Assembly (NCBI GenBank): GCA_947476875.1
Contig: CANJSG010000008.1
Span: forward strand, 1-46,452
Length of the DNA stretch: 46,452 nucleotides
Direction of reading: 5' to 3'
Source: Verrucomicrobiota bacterium
GTDB lineage: Bacteria > Verrucomicrobiota > Verrucomicrobiia > Limisphaerales > CANJSG01
Of this stretch, positions 24,433-33,349 are shown in pieces. The notes beneath the pieces are model-generated. The model was not told the origin of the DNA. It worked only from the letters and a program-made list of their open reading frames with translations, and ran no database searches. The stretch's first letter is position 1, and every line of letters starts with the position of its first letter. The position numbers and the translations under genes were made by a program.

Positions 24433-25679
24433 AGCGTATGGCGACGTCGAAAAAGCGCGTGCTCATCGTCGGAGGCGGATTGGCCGGGCTCGCCTGTGGC
24501 GTGCGGCTGCACGAAGCCGGAGCGCGGCCGGTGATTGTTGAAGCGAGCGACGACGTTGGCGGGCGCGTGCGGACCGACGTGGTCGATGGCTTCCGGCTGG
24601 ATCGCGGCTTTCAGGTCTATCTCGACGCGTATCCGGAAGCCGGAAAATTCCTGGACCTGCCGCGCCTCGATCTGCGGCCGTTCAAGCCGGGTGCGCTCGT
24701 TTATCGCGATGGCCGTCTGCACCGGGTGATGGACGTTTTCCGCGACCCGCGCAATTTGCTGGCCAGCGCGCTCGCGCCCGTCGGTTCACTCGCCGACAAG
24801 CTGCGGGTGGCCGCGCTGAAGTGGCGCATCAGCCGCTCGACCCTCGAAGACATCGCCGCCCGCGAAGACCTCACAACCGAGGCCTACCTCCGTCGCGCGG
24901 GCTTTTCGTTCCGGATGATCGACGTATTTTTCCGCTCCTTTTACGGCGGCATTTTTCTGGAAAGGGACCTCCGCACTTCGAGCCGGATGTTTGAGTTCAC
25001 TTTCAAGATGTTCTCGCGGGGAAGCGCGACACTGCCTGCCATGGGAATGCAGGAGATCCCGCGCCAACTCGCCGGCCGCTTGCCGGCGGACGCGATCCGT
25101 CGTGGCACGCCGGTGACGGAGGTTCAGGCGGGAAAGATAACGCTGGCGACTGGCGAATGTCTCGAAGGGGATGCCGTCGCCGTCGCCGCCGATGCCACGA
25201 CCGCCACGCGCTTGATCCCCGGCCTCGTAGCCAAAGAGCCCGAATGGCGCGCGGTCACCGGGCTCTATTTCGCCGCAGAAAACTCGCCGATGCGCGAAGC
25301 CATCATCGCCCTCAACGGCACTGGCCGCGGCCTGGTCAATAACGTCTGCGTGCTCTCCGACGTCGCGCCCGCCTACGCACCGCCGGGTAAGGCGCTTGTC
25401 TCCATCTCCGTCCTCGGCGTGGCTGCGGTCCCGGATCTTGAAACGAAGATCATCGCGGAACTCGAACCCTGGTTCGGTCCGGAAGTGCGCGGCTGGCGAC
25501 ACCTCCGCACCGACCGGATCGAGCGCGCCCTGCCCGAGCAGCCACCCATCACTAGACCGCTCGGACCGTGCTTTCGGGAAATCGACGGCATCTTCGTGTG
25601 CGGGGACCACCTCGCCAGCGCGTCCATCGAGGGCGCGATCATTTCCGGCCTCCGCACCGCGGACGCCGTCCTCGGTTAG
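24429..25679 (+). CDS. Amine oxidase/phytoene-desaturase-like flavoprotein
   Basis: 416 aa from the GTG at 24429, which overlaps the previous stop; an ATG at 24438 (MATSKKRVLIVGGG) is an alternative. The FAD fold is VLIVGGGLAGLACGVRLHEA (~10-29), with VEASDDVGGRVRTD and LDRGFQVYLDAYPEAG behind it. The C-terminal FAD contact is GIFVCGDHLASASIEGAIIS near residue 395. The family includes protoporphyrinogen oxidases, carotenoid desaturases and related oxidases; the combination with a photolyase-type gene fits a light-response cluster seen in other bacteria, but this is inference. Probably cytoplasmic or membrane associated. The substrate is not determinable. Confidence 0.75.
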   Translation: MKRMATSKKRVLIVGGGLAGLACGVRLHEAGARPVIVEASDDVGGRVRTDVVDGFRLDRGFQVYLDAYPEAGKFLDLPRLDLRPFKPGALVYRDGRLHRVMDVFRDPRNLLASALAPVGSLADKLRVAALKWRISRSTLEDIAAREDLTTEAYLRRAGFSFRMIDVFFRSFYGGIFLERDLRTSSRMFEFTFKMFSRGSATLPAMGMQEIPRQLAGRLPADAIRRGTPVTEVQAGKITLATGECLEGDAVAVAADATTATRLIPGLVAKEPEWRAVTGLYFAAENSPMREAIIALNGTGRGLVNNVCVLSDVAPAYAPPGKALVSISVLGVAAVPDLETKIIAELEPWFGPEVRGWRHLRTDRIERALPEQPPITRPLGPCFREIDGIFVCGDHLASASIEGAIISGLRTADAVLG

Positions 25680-25740
25680 GCGGCTGGCGGGACGGTGGCC
25701 TTTGCCGGCGCCCAACCCGGGGGCACGGATTTCACTCGTT

Positions 25741-25778
25741 AAACAAAAGAACCGGCGGACCTTGCGGCCCGCCGGTTC
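25741..25778 (-). terminator. Intrinsic terminator of aceE
   Basis: A 10-bp perfect stem GAACCGGCGG/CCGCCGGTTC (25749-25758 with 25769-25778) has a 10-base loop. On the minus strand it is followed by TTTTGTTT. It lies 22 bases after the aceE stop. No T-run exists on the plus side. Confidence 0.85.
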
Positions 25779-25799
25779 GAAACGTTCTGGAGCGAGGGC

Positions 25800-28538
25800 T
25801 CAGACCACGAGGAACGGGAACACCTTCTCGGGGTTCACGCCGAGGTCCTTGATGGCTTGGGCCACGACCTTGCGGTCGATGGCGCCCTTCTTGGCCAGGG
25901 CGTGGAGCGTGGCGACGGCGGTGCATTCGGCGTCGATCTCGAAGAAGCGGCGCAGGTTCTTGCGGCTTTCGCTGCGGCCAAAACCGTCGGTGCCGAGGCT
26001 GGTCAGACCACCGGGAACCCATTGGCCGATCTGGTCGGCGATGAGCTTCATGTTGTCGCTCACAGCAACGAACGGGCCGGTTTCATTCTCCAACAGCGCG
26101 GTGACGAGCGGCTTCTTCGCGGGCTCGGTCGGGTGGAGCATGTTCCAGCGTTCGGCGTTGAGCGCGTCGTTGCGGAGGCGCTTGTAGCTGGTGGCGCTCC
26201 AGACGTCGGCGCTGACGCCGTATTTCTCGGCGAGGATGGTCTGGGCCTTCAGCGCCTGCTGCATGATGGAGCCGCTGCCGAAGAGGTGGGCCTTGAGCTT
26301 CAGCCCGTCGGCGCCGGGCTTGAACTTGTAGAGGCCGTCGAGGATGCCCTGTTCGCAGCCTTCGGGCATCGGGGGCATGGTCATGTCCTCGTTGTAGAGG
26401 GCGATGTAGTAGAAAATTTCTTCCCCGTCCTGATACATGCGCTTCAAGCCGTCGCGGATGATGACGGCGGTCTCGAAGTCGAACGCGGGATCATACGCCA
26501 TGATCGTCGGGACGGTGCCGGCGTGCAGGAGGCTGTGGCCGTCCTGGTGCTGGAGACCTTCGCCGTTGAGCGTGGTGCGTCCGTGGGTGCCGCCGAGGAG
26601 GAAGCCCTTCGTCCGGGAATCGGCCGCGAGCCAGATCTGGTCGCCGACCCGCTGGAACCCGAACATCGAGTAATAGATGTAGAACGGGATCATGGGCACG
26701 CCGTGGTTGGCGTAGGCCGTGCCGGCGGCGACGAACGACGCCATGGCGCCGGCTTCGCTGATGCCTTCCTCGAGGATCTGCCCGTCCTTGGCTTCCTTGT
26801 AGTAGGAGTTGGTGTCGCGGTCGACGGGTTCGTAGAGCTGGCCCTTGGACGAGTAGATGCCGAACTCGGCGAACATGGGGTCCATGCCGAAGGTCCGGGC
26901 CTCGTCCGGGATGATTGGCACGACGTATTTTCCGAGCGTTTTATCGCGGAGCAGATTGCGGATGATGTTGACGAAACCCTTGGTCGAAGAGCCGCTAGGG
27001 ATGGGTGTTCCCTTAAGAGCCAGCTTGAAACTTTGGGAGTCGAGGCCGGGGATCTCCAGCTTGGGCGCGCGCACGGTGCGCTGCGGGAGGTAGCCGCCGA
27101 GGGCCTTGCGGCGGGCGTGGAGATACTTCATCTCCGGCGCGTCCTCGGGCGGACGGTAGAACGGCATGTCGGCGATGACCTCGTCGGTCAGCGGAATGCC
27201 GAAGCGGCCGCGGAACTCGCGAAGTTCCTTTTCGTTCAGTTTCTTCTGCTGGTGCGTGATGTTGCGGCCCTCGCCGGCTTCGCCCATGCCGTAGCCCTTG
27301 ACGGTCTTGGCGAGGATGACGGTGGGTTTGCCCTTGGTGTCGGCCGCGGCCTTGAAGGCGGTGTAGACCTTGAGCGGATCGTGGCCGCCGCGGTGCATCT
27401 TGGTGAGCTGCACGTCGGAGAGATGGTCCACCATGCGGAGCAGTTCAGGATACCTGCCGAAGAAATGCTGCCGGATGTAGGCACCGGTCGAGACGGTGTA
27501 TTTCTGGAAGTCGCCATCGACAGCCTCCTCCATGCGTTTGAGCAGAAGTCCTTGGTGGTCCTTTTTGAAGAGCTCGTCCCAATCGGAACCCCAGACGACC
27601 TTGATGACGTTCCAACCCGCGCCACTGAAAACGCCTTCCAGCTCCTGGATGATTTTGCCGTTGCCACGGACGGGTCCGTCGAGGCGCTGGAGGTTGCAGT
27701 TAACGACCCAGCAAAGGTTGTCCAACTTCTCACGGGCGGCGAGGGCGAGCGTGCCGAGGGTTTCGGGTTCGTCGGATTCGCCGTCGCCGATGAAGGCGTA
27801 GACGCGGACCTTGTCGACCGTCGGATGCAGGCCGCGCGCCGTGAGGTAGCGGAGGAACCGGGCGTGGAAGATCGAGCAACTCGGCCCAAGTCCCATCGAA
27901 ACGGTGGGGAACTGCCAGAAATCCGGCATCAGATACGGATGCGGATACGAGCTGAGCCCACCGCCTTCGGCCAGTTCCTGACGGAAGTTCTGGAGATGCT
28001 GCTCGGTCAGCCGGCCTTCGAGAAAGGCGCGCGCGTAGTTGCCGGGGGTGACATGGCCCTGGAAGTAGATCTGGTCGCCGGGGAAATCGGCGGTAGGAGC
28101 GCGGAAGAAATGGTTGTAGGCCACTTCATAGATCGTGGCAGCGGAGGCGTAGCTGGAGATGTGGCCTCCTACGCCGATGCCCTTGGCGTCGGTGTTGGCG
28201 TTCACGACCATGGCCATGGCGTTCCAACGGGCGTAGGACTTGATCTTGCGCTCCAGTTCGCGGTCGCCGGGATACTCGGGCTCCTGGTCCACCGGAATGG
28301 TGTTGCAGTAGGGCGTCTGCGTGGTGACGGGCGCCTGCACGCCGGCTTGGCGGAGGCGTTGGAGGAAACCGTCGAGAAAGCGGCCCGCGTTCTCCGGCTC
28401 CTGGTGGAGCAGCATGGATTCGAGCGCGTTCTCGAGTGAATCGATCCATGCCTGCGATGGGTCGCCATTGCCACGGCCGTTCTGGGCGGCAGCGCTCTTG
28501 CTGGAGGACTTGCGGGCGGGGGTGTCAGACAAAGTCAT
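25800..28538 (-). CDS. aceE: Pyruvate dehydrogenase E1 component (homodimeric type)
   Basis: 912 aa, the usual size for AceE. It decarboxylates pyruvate with thiamine diphosphate and passes the acetyl group to lipoyl-E2 of the cytoplasmic pyruvate dehydrogenase complex. Visible: a thiamine-binding GDGESDEPETLGTLALAARE (~250) closing with NCNLQRLDGPVRGN, GHVTPGNYARAFLEGRL, VKGYGMGEAGEGRN, and in the transketolase-like middle the MIPFYIYYSMFGFQRVGDQ and GRTTLNGEGLQHQDGHS motifs. The C-terminus has FVAVSDNMKLIADQIGQWVP. A Lys/Ser-rich extension (KSSSKSAAAQNGRGNGD) precedes the first conserved helix. E2 and E3 are not in the window. The gene starts ~390 bases from a divergent lipoate ligase, which fits its job. 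Confidence 0.97.
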   Translation of the reverse strand: MTLSDTPARKSSSKSAAAQNGRGNGDPSQAWIDSLENALESMLLHQEPENAGRFLDGFLQRLRQAGVQAPVTTQTPYCNTIPVDQEPEYPGDRELERKIKSYARWNAMAMVVNANTDAKGIGVGGHISSYASAATIYEVAYNHFFRAPTADFPGDQIYFQGHVTPGNYARAFLEGRLTEQHLQNFRQELAEGGGLSSYPHPYLMPDFWQFPTVSMGLGPSCSIFHARFLRYLTARGLHPTVDKVRVYAFIGDGESDEPETLGTLALAAREKLDNLCWVVNCNLQRLDGPVRGNGKIIQELEGVFSGAGWNVIKVVWGSDWDELFKKDHQGLLLKRMEEAVDGDFQKYTVSTGAYIRQHFFGRYPELLRMVDHLSDVQLTKMHRGGHDPLKVYTAFKAAADTKGKPTVILAKTVKGYGMGEAGEGRNITHQQKKLNEKELREFRGRFGIPLTDEVIADMPFYRPPEDAPEMKYLHARRKALGGYLPQRTVRAPKLEIPGLDSQSFKLALKGTPIPSGSSTKGFVNIIRNLLRDKTLGKYVVPIIPDEARTFGMDPMFAEFGIYSSKGQLYEPVDRDTNSYYKEAKDGQILEEGISEAGAMASFVAAGTAYANHGVPMIPFYIYYSMFGFQRVGDQIWLAADSRTKGFLLGGTHGRTTLNGEGLQHQDGHSLLHAGTVPTIMAYDPAFDFETAVIIRDGLKRMYQDGEEIFYYIALYNEDMTMPPMPEGCEQGILDGLYKFKPGADGLKLKAHLFGSGSIMQQALKAQTILAEKYGVSADVWSATSYKRLRNDALNAERWNMLHPTEPAKKPLVTALLENETGPFVAVSDNMKLIADQIGQWVPGGLTSLGTDGFGRSESRKNLRRFFEIDAECTAVATLHALAKKGAIDRKVVAQAIKDLGVNPEKVFPFLVV

Positions 28539-28675
28539 AACTTATTAACGGTTAAAATGGCTTCGGCTAGGAGCCCCCGCAAAGGTTTTCTCGGCACCAA
28601 GAGCCGTGCTAACCGGGGTCATTAGCGCCACCGCAGGCGGAATTCCGAAGCGCGAAGGCCAAAGGCCAAGTTGGT

Positions 28676-28830
28676 GGGGCGAAAGCTCCCGCCGAGCCGC
28701 CTTGGGATAAACGAATGACCGAAAGGGCGCTCGCGGGAAGTTCACGGCAAAGGACGGCCGATTCGGCGAGCCGATCTGGCCGGGTGGTTTTAAGTCGACG
28801 CAGCGGCGGCTCGGCGGGAGCCGTCGCGCT
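28676..28830. repeat. REPIN-like palindromic element, family C
   Basis: Inverted arms of 26 bases (28676-28701 and 28805-28830) agree at 22 positions; the core is CTCCCGCCGAGCCGCC. It lies in the 389-base gap between divergent aceE and the lipoate ligase and accounts for the upstream part of the ligase frame (SGGSAGAVALP). The other copy is at 46115-46274. Confidence 0.7.
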
Positions 28831-28927
28831 CCCTGCGACGGGACCTCGCCCTCGTGGATGGACCATCCTCCACGGTCCGCCCGGATTTTGGCCTTCGGAT
28901 TTCGCCATTCCCTTCCAATCTTCCCGG

Positions 28928-29647
28928 GTGACGTTGCTGGACCTCACTTTGCCGACCGCGGCTGAGAACCTCGCCCTCGACGAGGCGTTGCTCGACGTCT
29001 GTGACGCGGGCGGGCCGGAAAGCCTGCGCTTCTGGGAATCGCCGGAGCGGTTTGTGGTCGTGGGCTACGGCAACAGGATCGCCACGGAAGTCAACGTGGC
29101 CGCATGCCAGGATGCGGGTGTTCCCATCCTGCGCCGCTGCAGCGGTGGCGGCACGGTCGTCCAAGGCCCGGGCTGCCTGAACTACAACATCGTCCTCCGG
29201 ATTCCCGAGGAAGGTCCGCTGGCCACGGTCACGGGGACGAACCGTCTTGTGATGGAACGGATGCGCGAAGCGCTTCAGCCGTTGATCGCGTCGCCTGTCG
29301 TCGTCGAAGGCCACACCGATCTCGCGATGGAAACGGCCGCCGGACTGCGCAAGTTCTCCGGCAACGCGCAAAGGCGCCGTCGCTCGGCCCTCGTTTTTCA
29401 CGGCACGCTTCTGCTCGCGTTTAATTTGGGGAACATCGCGCAGTTGCTCGCTCATCCCACGGCGGAACCCGGTTATCGCGGGCGCCGCAGCCACCTCGAC
29501 TTCGTCGCCAATCTCGGGATCCCACGTGGCGCCGTGACCCGCGCGGTGTCCGCCGCGTGGGGGGCATCCACGCCGATGGCGTTGCTGCCCGACATCTCGG
29601 CCGTCGTGGCCAAGTATCGTTCGGACGAGTGGAACCGTCGGATTTGA
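28928..29647 (+). CDS. Lipoate-protein ligase family protein
   Basis: 239 aa from the GTG at 28928 (VTLLDLTLPTAAENLALDEA). The same frame extends to 28715, but that part is the palindromic element. It carries the BPL/LplA fold motifs: LALDEALLD, a PILRRCSGGGTVVQGPG loop (RRxSGGGxVxxGPG), LNYNIVL, and the conserved KFSGNAQRRRRSALVFHGT, whose lysine binds the lipoyl-AMP. It attaches lipoate or octanoate to E2 or glycine-cleavage H proteins. Its position opposite aceE suggests it modifies the pyruvate dehydrogenase E2. No strong ribosome site precedes the GTG, so another start such as the ATG near 28715 cannot be wholly excluded. Confidence 0.75.
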   Translation: MTLLDLTLPTAAENLALDEALLDVCDAGGPESLRFWESPERFVVVGYGNRIATEVNVAACQDAGVPILRRCSGGGTVVQGPGCLNYNIVLRIPEEGPLATVTGTNRLVMERMREALQPLIASPVVVEGHTDLAMETAAGLRKFSGNAQRRRRSALVFHGTLLLAFNLGNIAQLLAHPTAEPGYRGRRSHLDFVANLGIPRGAVTRAVSAAWGASTPMALLPDISAVVAKYRSDEWNRRI

Positions 29648-29732
29648 GCCGCAGTTTCGGCGCAGAATATCCGAGGTTCTCCGCTTCTCTTGTTGAATGC
29701 GGTTTCAGGGAGTAGCTCTAATCCTGCATCTC

Positions 29733-31661
29733 ATGAAACGTTGGCTTTCAATAGCTCTGGTCATTGCCGGTCTGGCCTCCGCCGAGGCCAAGGTGTCGCC
29801 GGGCGATCTCGCAAAGCTGCCGCCCGCCGCCGCCCAACCGGTCGACTTCATCCGCGACATCCAGCCGATCCTTGAAAAGAAGTGCCTGCAATGCCACGGG
29901 CGCGGCCATGACAAGGGCGGCTTCCGGCTCGACGACCGCGCCCTGCTTCTCGGCGAATCGGATTCCGGCAAAGCCGTCTTGTCGGGCAAGAGCCGCGACA
30001 GCTATCTGATCCATCTCGTGGCGGGACTGGAACCCGACAGCGTCATGCCGAAAAAAGGCGGCAAGCTGAGCTCCGAACAAGTCGGACTCCTGCGTGCCTG
30101 GATCGACCAGGGCGCCTCTTGGCCAAAGGGAATTTCCTTCGCGAAGCAGCCTCCGCGAAATCTCCACCCGACCGAAGTCGTTTTACCCAAAGCCAAAGCA
30201 GGCGAGAACCCGATCGATGTCCTGCTGAAACCCTATTTTAAGGCGAACAAAGTCCAGCCCGGCGGAGCCGTGGATGACCGGGTGTTCGCGCGCCGGGCCC
30301 ACCTCGACCTCGTCGGCCTGCTGCCTGAGCCGGCGGAATTGGAGACGTTTCTCAACGACCGCAGCCGGGACAAGCGCGAGAAACTCATCCGCAACCTGCT
30401 CGGTGACGACCAGCGTTACGCCGAACACTGGCTCACGTTTTGGAATGATCTTCTCAGGAACGATTATCGCGGCACCGGCTACATCGACGGCGGCCGCAAG
30501 CAGATCACCCAATGGCTCTTCTCGTCGCTCAAGACGAACAAGTCCTACGACAAGTTCGTCGCCGAGCTGGTCCATCCCAAGCCCGAGACGGAAGGCTTCG
30601 CCAAAGGCATCGTCTGGCGCGGCGTGGTCAACGCCAGCCAGCTCCCGCCCATCCAGGCCGCGCAGAACATCTCGCAGGTCTTCATGGGCGTGAACCTCAA
30701 GTGCGCCTCGTGCCACGACAGCTTCATCGACGACTGGAAACTCTCCGACGCCTACAGTTTGGCGGGCGTGTATTCGGACGGGCCGTTGGAATTGGTCGAA
30801 TGCGACAAGCCGCTCGGCAAGAAGGTGAAGGTCTCCTTCATCTATCCCGAGCTCGGCGCGCTCAACACCTCGACCAACAAGGCCGAACGCACCGCCCGCC
30901 TCGCCGAAGTGATGACCAGCCGCGAGAACGGCCGTCTCTCCCGCACGATCGTGAACCGGCTATGGCAGCGCTTCTTCGGCCACGGCCTCGTCGCGAACGT
31001 CGACGACATGGAACAGGCCGCCTGGCATCCCGAACTCCTGAACTGGCTGGCCGAGGACTTCGTGGCCCATGGCTACGACCTGCGCCACACCATGGCGCGC
31101 ATTCTCTCGTCGCGGGCCTACCAGTCTGAGGCGGCGCTGGAAGGTGCGGCTCCGGAGAAGACCTACGTCTTCCGCGGTCCCTCCGTGCGGCGCCTGAGCG
31201 CGGAGCAGTTCGTTGACGCGGTCTCGCAGCTCACCGGTCTCTGGCGCGACAAGCCGGTGAACGACTTCAAGTTCACCACCAACCAACTAGCCCAGTTGAA
31301 GGACCGGACCCGTTCCGCGCTCGTCCCGGCCGATCCGTTGATGGTCGCTCTCGACCGACCCAATCGCGAACAGGTCGTCACCGTCCGGCAATCCACGCCC
31401 ACCACGCTCCAAGCCCTCGAACTCACCAACGGCGGCACGCTCAACGACACGCTCAAACGCGGCGCCGCCAAACTCGCGTCATCGGGCGATACCAGGACGT
31501 TGGTCCAGCAGACCTACGTCAAAGCTTTCAGCCGAAAACCCGGTTGGACCGAACGCCGCACCGCCAGCCAGCTCGTCGGCGATGGCAAACCCACTCCGGC
31601 CGGCACGGAGGACTTCCTCTGGACCATCGTCATGCAGCCCGAGTTCCAGCTGATTTACTGA
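29733..31661 (+). CDS. DUF1549/DUF1553 cytochrome c protein, short form
   Basis: 642 aa from the ATG at 29733 (MKRWLSIALVIAGLASAEA), a Sec signal peptide; an in-frame ATG at 29697 lies upstream. Domains in order: PSCyt1 with heme motif CLQCHGRGH (~50), DUF1549 with RAHLDLVGLLPEPAEL and a second CxxCH, CASCHDSF (~326), then DUF1553 with RLWQRFFGHGLVANVDDMEQ and FVAHGYDLRHTMARILSS. These planctomycete-type proteins are exported and thought to act as haem-binding oxidoreductases, nearly always next to a DUF1501 gene. Here DUF1501 begins 18 bases downstream. It is ~410 residues shorter than the 1055-aa relative at 40200, lacking the long middle insertion. The substrate is unknown. Confidence 0.85.
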   Translation: MKRWLSIALVIAGLASAEAKVSPGDLAKLPPAAAQPVDFIRDIQPILEKKCLQCHGRGHDKGGFRLDDRALLLGESDSGKAVLSGKSRDSYLIHLVAGLEPDSVMPKKGGKLSSEQVGLLRAWIDQGASWPKGISFAKQPPRNLHPTEVVLPKAKAGENPIDVLLKPYFKANKVQPGGAVDDRVFARRAHLDLVGLLPEPAELETFLNDRSRDKREKLIRNLLGDDQRYAEHWLTFWNDLLRNDYRGTGYIDGGRKQITQWLFSSLKTNKSYDKFVAELVHPKPETEGFAKGIVWRGVVNASQLPPIQAAQNISQVFMGVNLKCASCHDSFIDDWKLSDAYSLAGVYSDGPLELVECDKPLGKKVKVSFIYPELGALNTSTNKAERTARLAEVMTSRENGRLSRTIVNRLWQRFFGHGLVANVDDMEQAAWHPELLNWLAEDFVAHGYDLRHTMARILSSRAYQSEAALEGAAPEKTYVFRGPSVRRLSAEQFVDAVSQLTGLWRDKPVNDFKFTTNQLAQLKDRTRSALVPADPLMVALDRPNREQVVTVRQSTPTTLQALELTNGGTLNDTLKRGAAKLASSGDTRTLVQQTYVKAFSRKPGWTERRTASQLVGDGKPTPAGTEDFLWTIVMQPEFQLIY

Positions 31662-31679
31662 GACCCTCTGAGGAAACCC

Positions 31680-33173
31680 ATGAAACCCATCCTTTCCCGA
31701 CGCGACTTCCTCAAGACCGCCAGCGCCGCCACCTTGGCCACGCTCACCACCGGCGCGCCGCGCGCGCTCTTCGCCAACGACGAGCTGGAGAAGATCAAGT
31801 CCACCGCCGACACCGTCATCGTCCTCTGGATGGCCGGCGGCATGGCCTCGACGGAGACCTTCGATCCGAAGCGCTACACGCCCTACGAGAAGGGCCTCGA
31901 TCCCAACCGCGTCCTCAGCACCTTCCCGTCGATCGACACGAAGGTGGACCACATCAAGTTCTCCGAAGGCCTCGAGAAGACGGCCGCCGTCATGGATCGT
32001 GGAACGCTCATCCGCACCTACACCGCGGCCGACCTCGGGTTCATCCTCCACTCGCGGCACCAGTTCAACTGGCACACTGGCTACACCCCGCCGCAAAACG
32101 TCCATTGCCCGCACCTCGGCGCCTTCATCGCCAAGACTCTCGGCCCGCTCAATCCGGCCGTGCCGGCCTTCATCAACATCGGCCAGCGTTTTGACCTAGG
32201 CGAAAGCGAGGAGCTGAAGTCCTTTACCACCGCCGGATTCCTCGGCAGCGAATACGGCCCGTTCAACATCCCCTACCCCGACCAGGCCGCCGAAGCCGTG
32301 CGCCCGCCTGCCGGGATGACCCCGGGCCGTTTCGAGGACCGGAACAAGTTCTACAAGAAACTCCTCTCCGCCTCGCCCGTCGGGAAACACGGCAGCGACT
32401 ACCAGAAGGAATCGCTCCTCCGGTCGATGGACAACGCCCACCGCCTGCTCAGCTCGCCCGCCGCCAAGGCCTTCGATCTCGCGCTTGAGCCCTTGGAGAA
32501 CATCCGCAAATACGCGCCCGGCTATGAACCCGGCCAGCGCTTCAACGCCTCGCTCGACCGTATGGGCGCGCAGTATGAGGCCCAGAGCGTCGGACGTTTC
32601 GGCCTTGGTTGCTTACTGGCGCGCAGGCTCTGCGAAGTCGGCGCACGCTACATCGAGGTGACCACGGAATATATCCCGTTCCTCAACTGGGACACGCACG
32701 AGAACGGCCACTCGCGCCTCGTCTCGATGAAGAAGATGATCGATTCGCCCATCGCCCAGCTTGTCCGCGACCTCGAAGAACGCGGCCTGCTTAACCGCAC
32801 CCTCATCATCGTCGCCAGCGAGTTCAGCCGCGACATGATGACCGAAGGCAAACCAAGCAAGCCGATCAAGGACCAGGTGGAGGTGCCCAAGACGATCGAA
32901 GACCCGAAGTTCTACGGCATGCACCGGCACTTCACCGACGCCGGCAGCGTCCTGCTCTTCGGCGGCGGCGTGAAGAAAGGGCATATGCACGGGCTCACCG
33001 CCGACGAACGTCCCTGCAAGACGATCAAGGACCCGGTCAACATCACCGACCTCCACGCGACCCTCTACCGCACCCTCGGCATCCCGGCGAACCTCTCCTA
33101 CGAGATCGAGAAGCGTCCGTTCTACGTGACCAACGACGGCAAGGGCAAAGCCGTGATGGATGTGCTGGGGTGA
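31680..33173 (+). CDS. DUF1501 Tat-exported protein 1
   Basis: 497 aa. The N-terminus has a twin-arginine signal SRRDFLKTASAATLATL, so it is probably exported folded. The mature part is DUF1501 of the alkaline-phosphatase/sulfatase-like fold: VLWMAGGMASTETFD at the start, WDTHENGHSRLVSMKKMID in the middle, and ASEFSRDMM with LLFGGGVKKGHMHG later. The invariant metal-site residues were not assigned. AGGA five bases before the ATG and the 18-base gap indicate an operon with the DUF1549 gene. The pair recurs in PVC genomes; activity of DUF1501 is not established. Confidence 0.88.
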   Translation: MKPILSRRDFLKTASAATLATLTTGAPRALFANDELEKIKSTADTVIVLWMAGGMASTETFDPKRYTPYEKGLDPNRVLSTFPSIDTKVDHIKFSEGLEKTAAVMDRGTLIRTYTAADLGFILHSRHQFNWHTGYTPPQNVHCPHLGAFIAKTLGPLNPAVPAFINIGQRFDLGESEELKSFTTAGFLGSEYGPFNIPYPDQAAEAVRPPAGMTPGRFEDRNKFYKKLLSASPVGKHGSDYQKESLLRSMDNAHRLLSSPAAKAFDLALEPLENIRKYAPGYEPGQRFNASLDRMGAQYEAQSVGRFGLGCLLARRLCEVGARYIEVTTEYIPFLNWDTHENGHSRLVSMKKMIDSPIAQLVRDLEERGLLNRTLIIVASEFSRDMMTEGKPSKPIKDQVEVPKTIEDPKFYGMHRHFTDAGSVLLFGGGVKKGHMHGLTADERPCKTIKDPVNITDLHATLYRTLGIPANLSYEIEKRPFYVTNDGKGKAVMDVLG

Positions 33174-33349
33174 AGTGAATCGGTCGCGAAGCGACTCCGG
33201 AAAGTAGCCCGTCACAACGTGGCTGGTTCCCGTCCCAAAGAATCCGCCGCGCCCGGAGGGCCGCGCTCCGGGGCAAGATCAACCTATCCCCGACCGAGTT
33301 TGCGCTCGCCGTTCCCGGCGGCATAGGGGACAAGGCTTCGGTCGCCTCC

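Noticed and set aside
25857-28439. Long plus-strand frame across aceE
   Set aside because: Antisense shadow; aceE on the minus strand is fully conserved.
28715-28927. N-terminal extension of the lipoate ligase
   Set aside because: Encodes part of a palindromic element (SGGSAGAVALP), not conserved ligase sequence.
33180-33290. GC-rich dyad after DUF1501 as a terminator
   Set aside because: Arms are short and imperfect and no T-run follows; it may be a fragment of another dispersed repeat.
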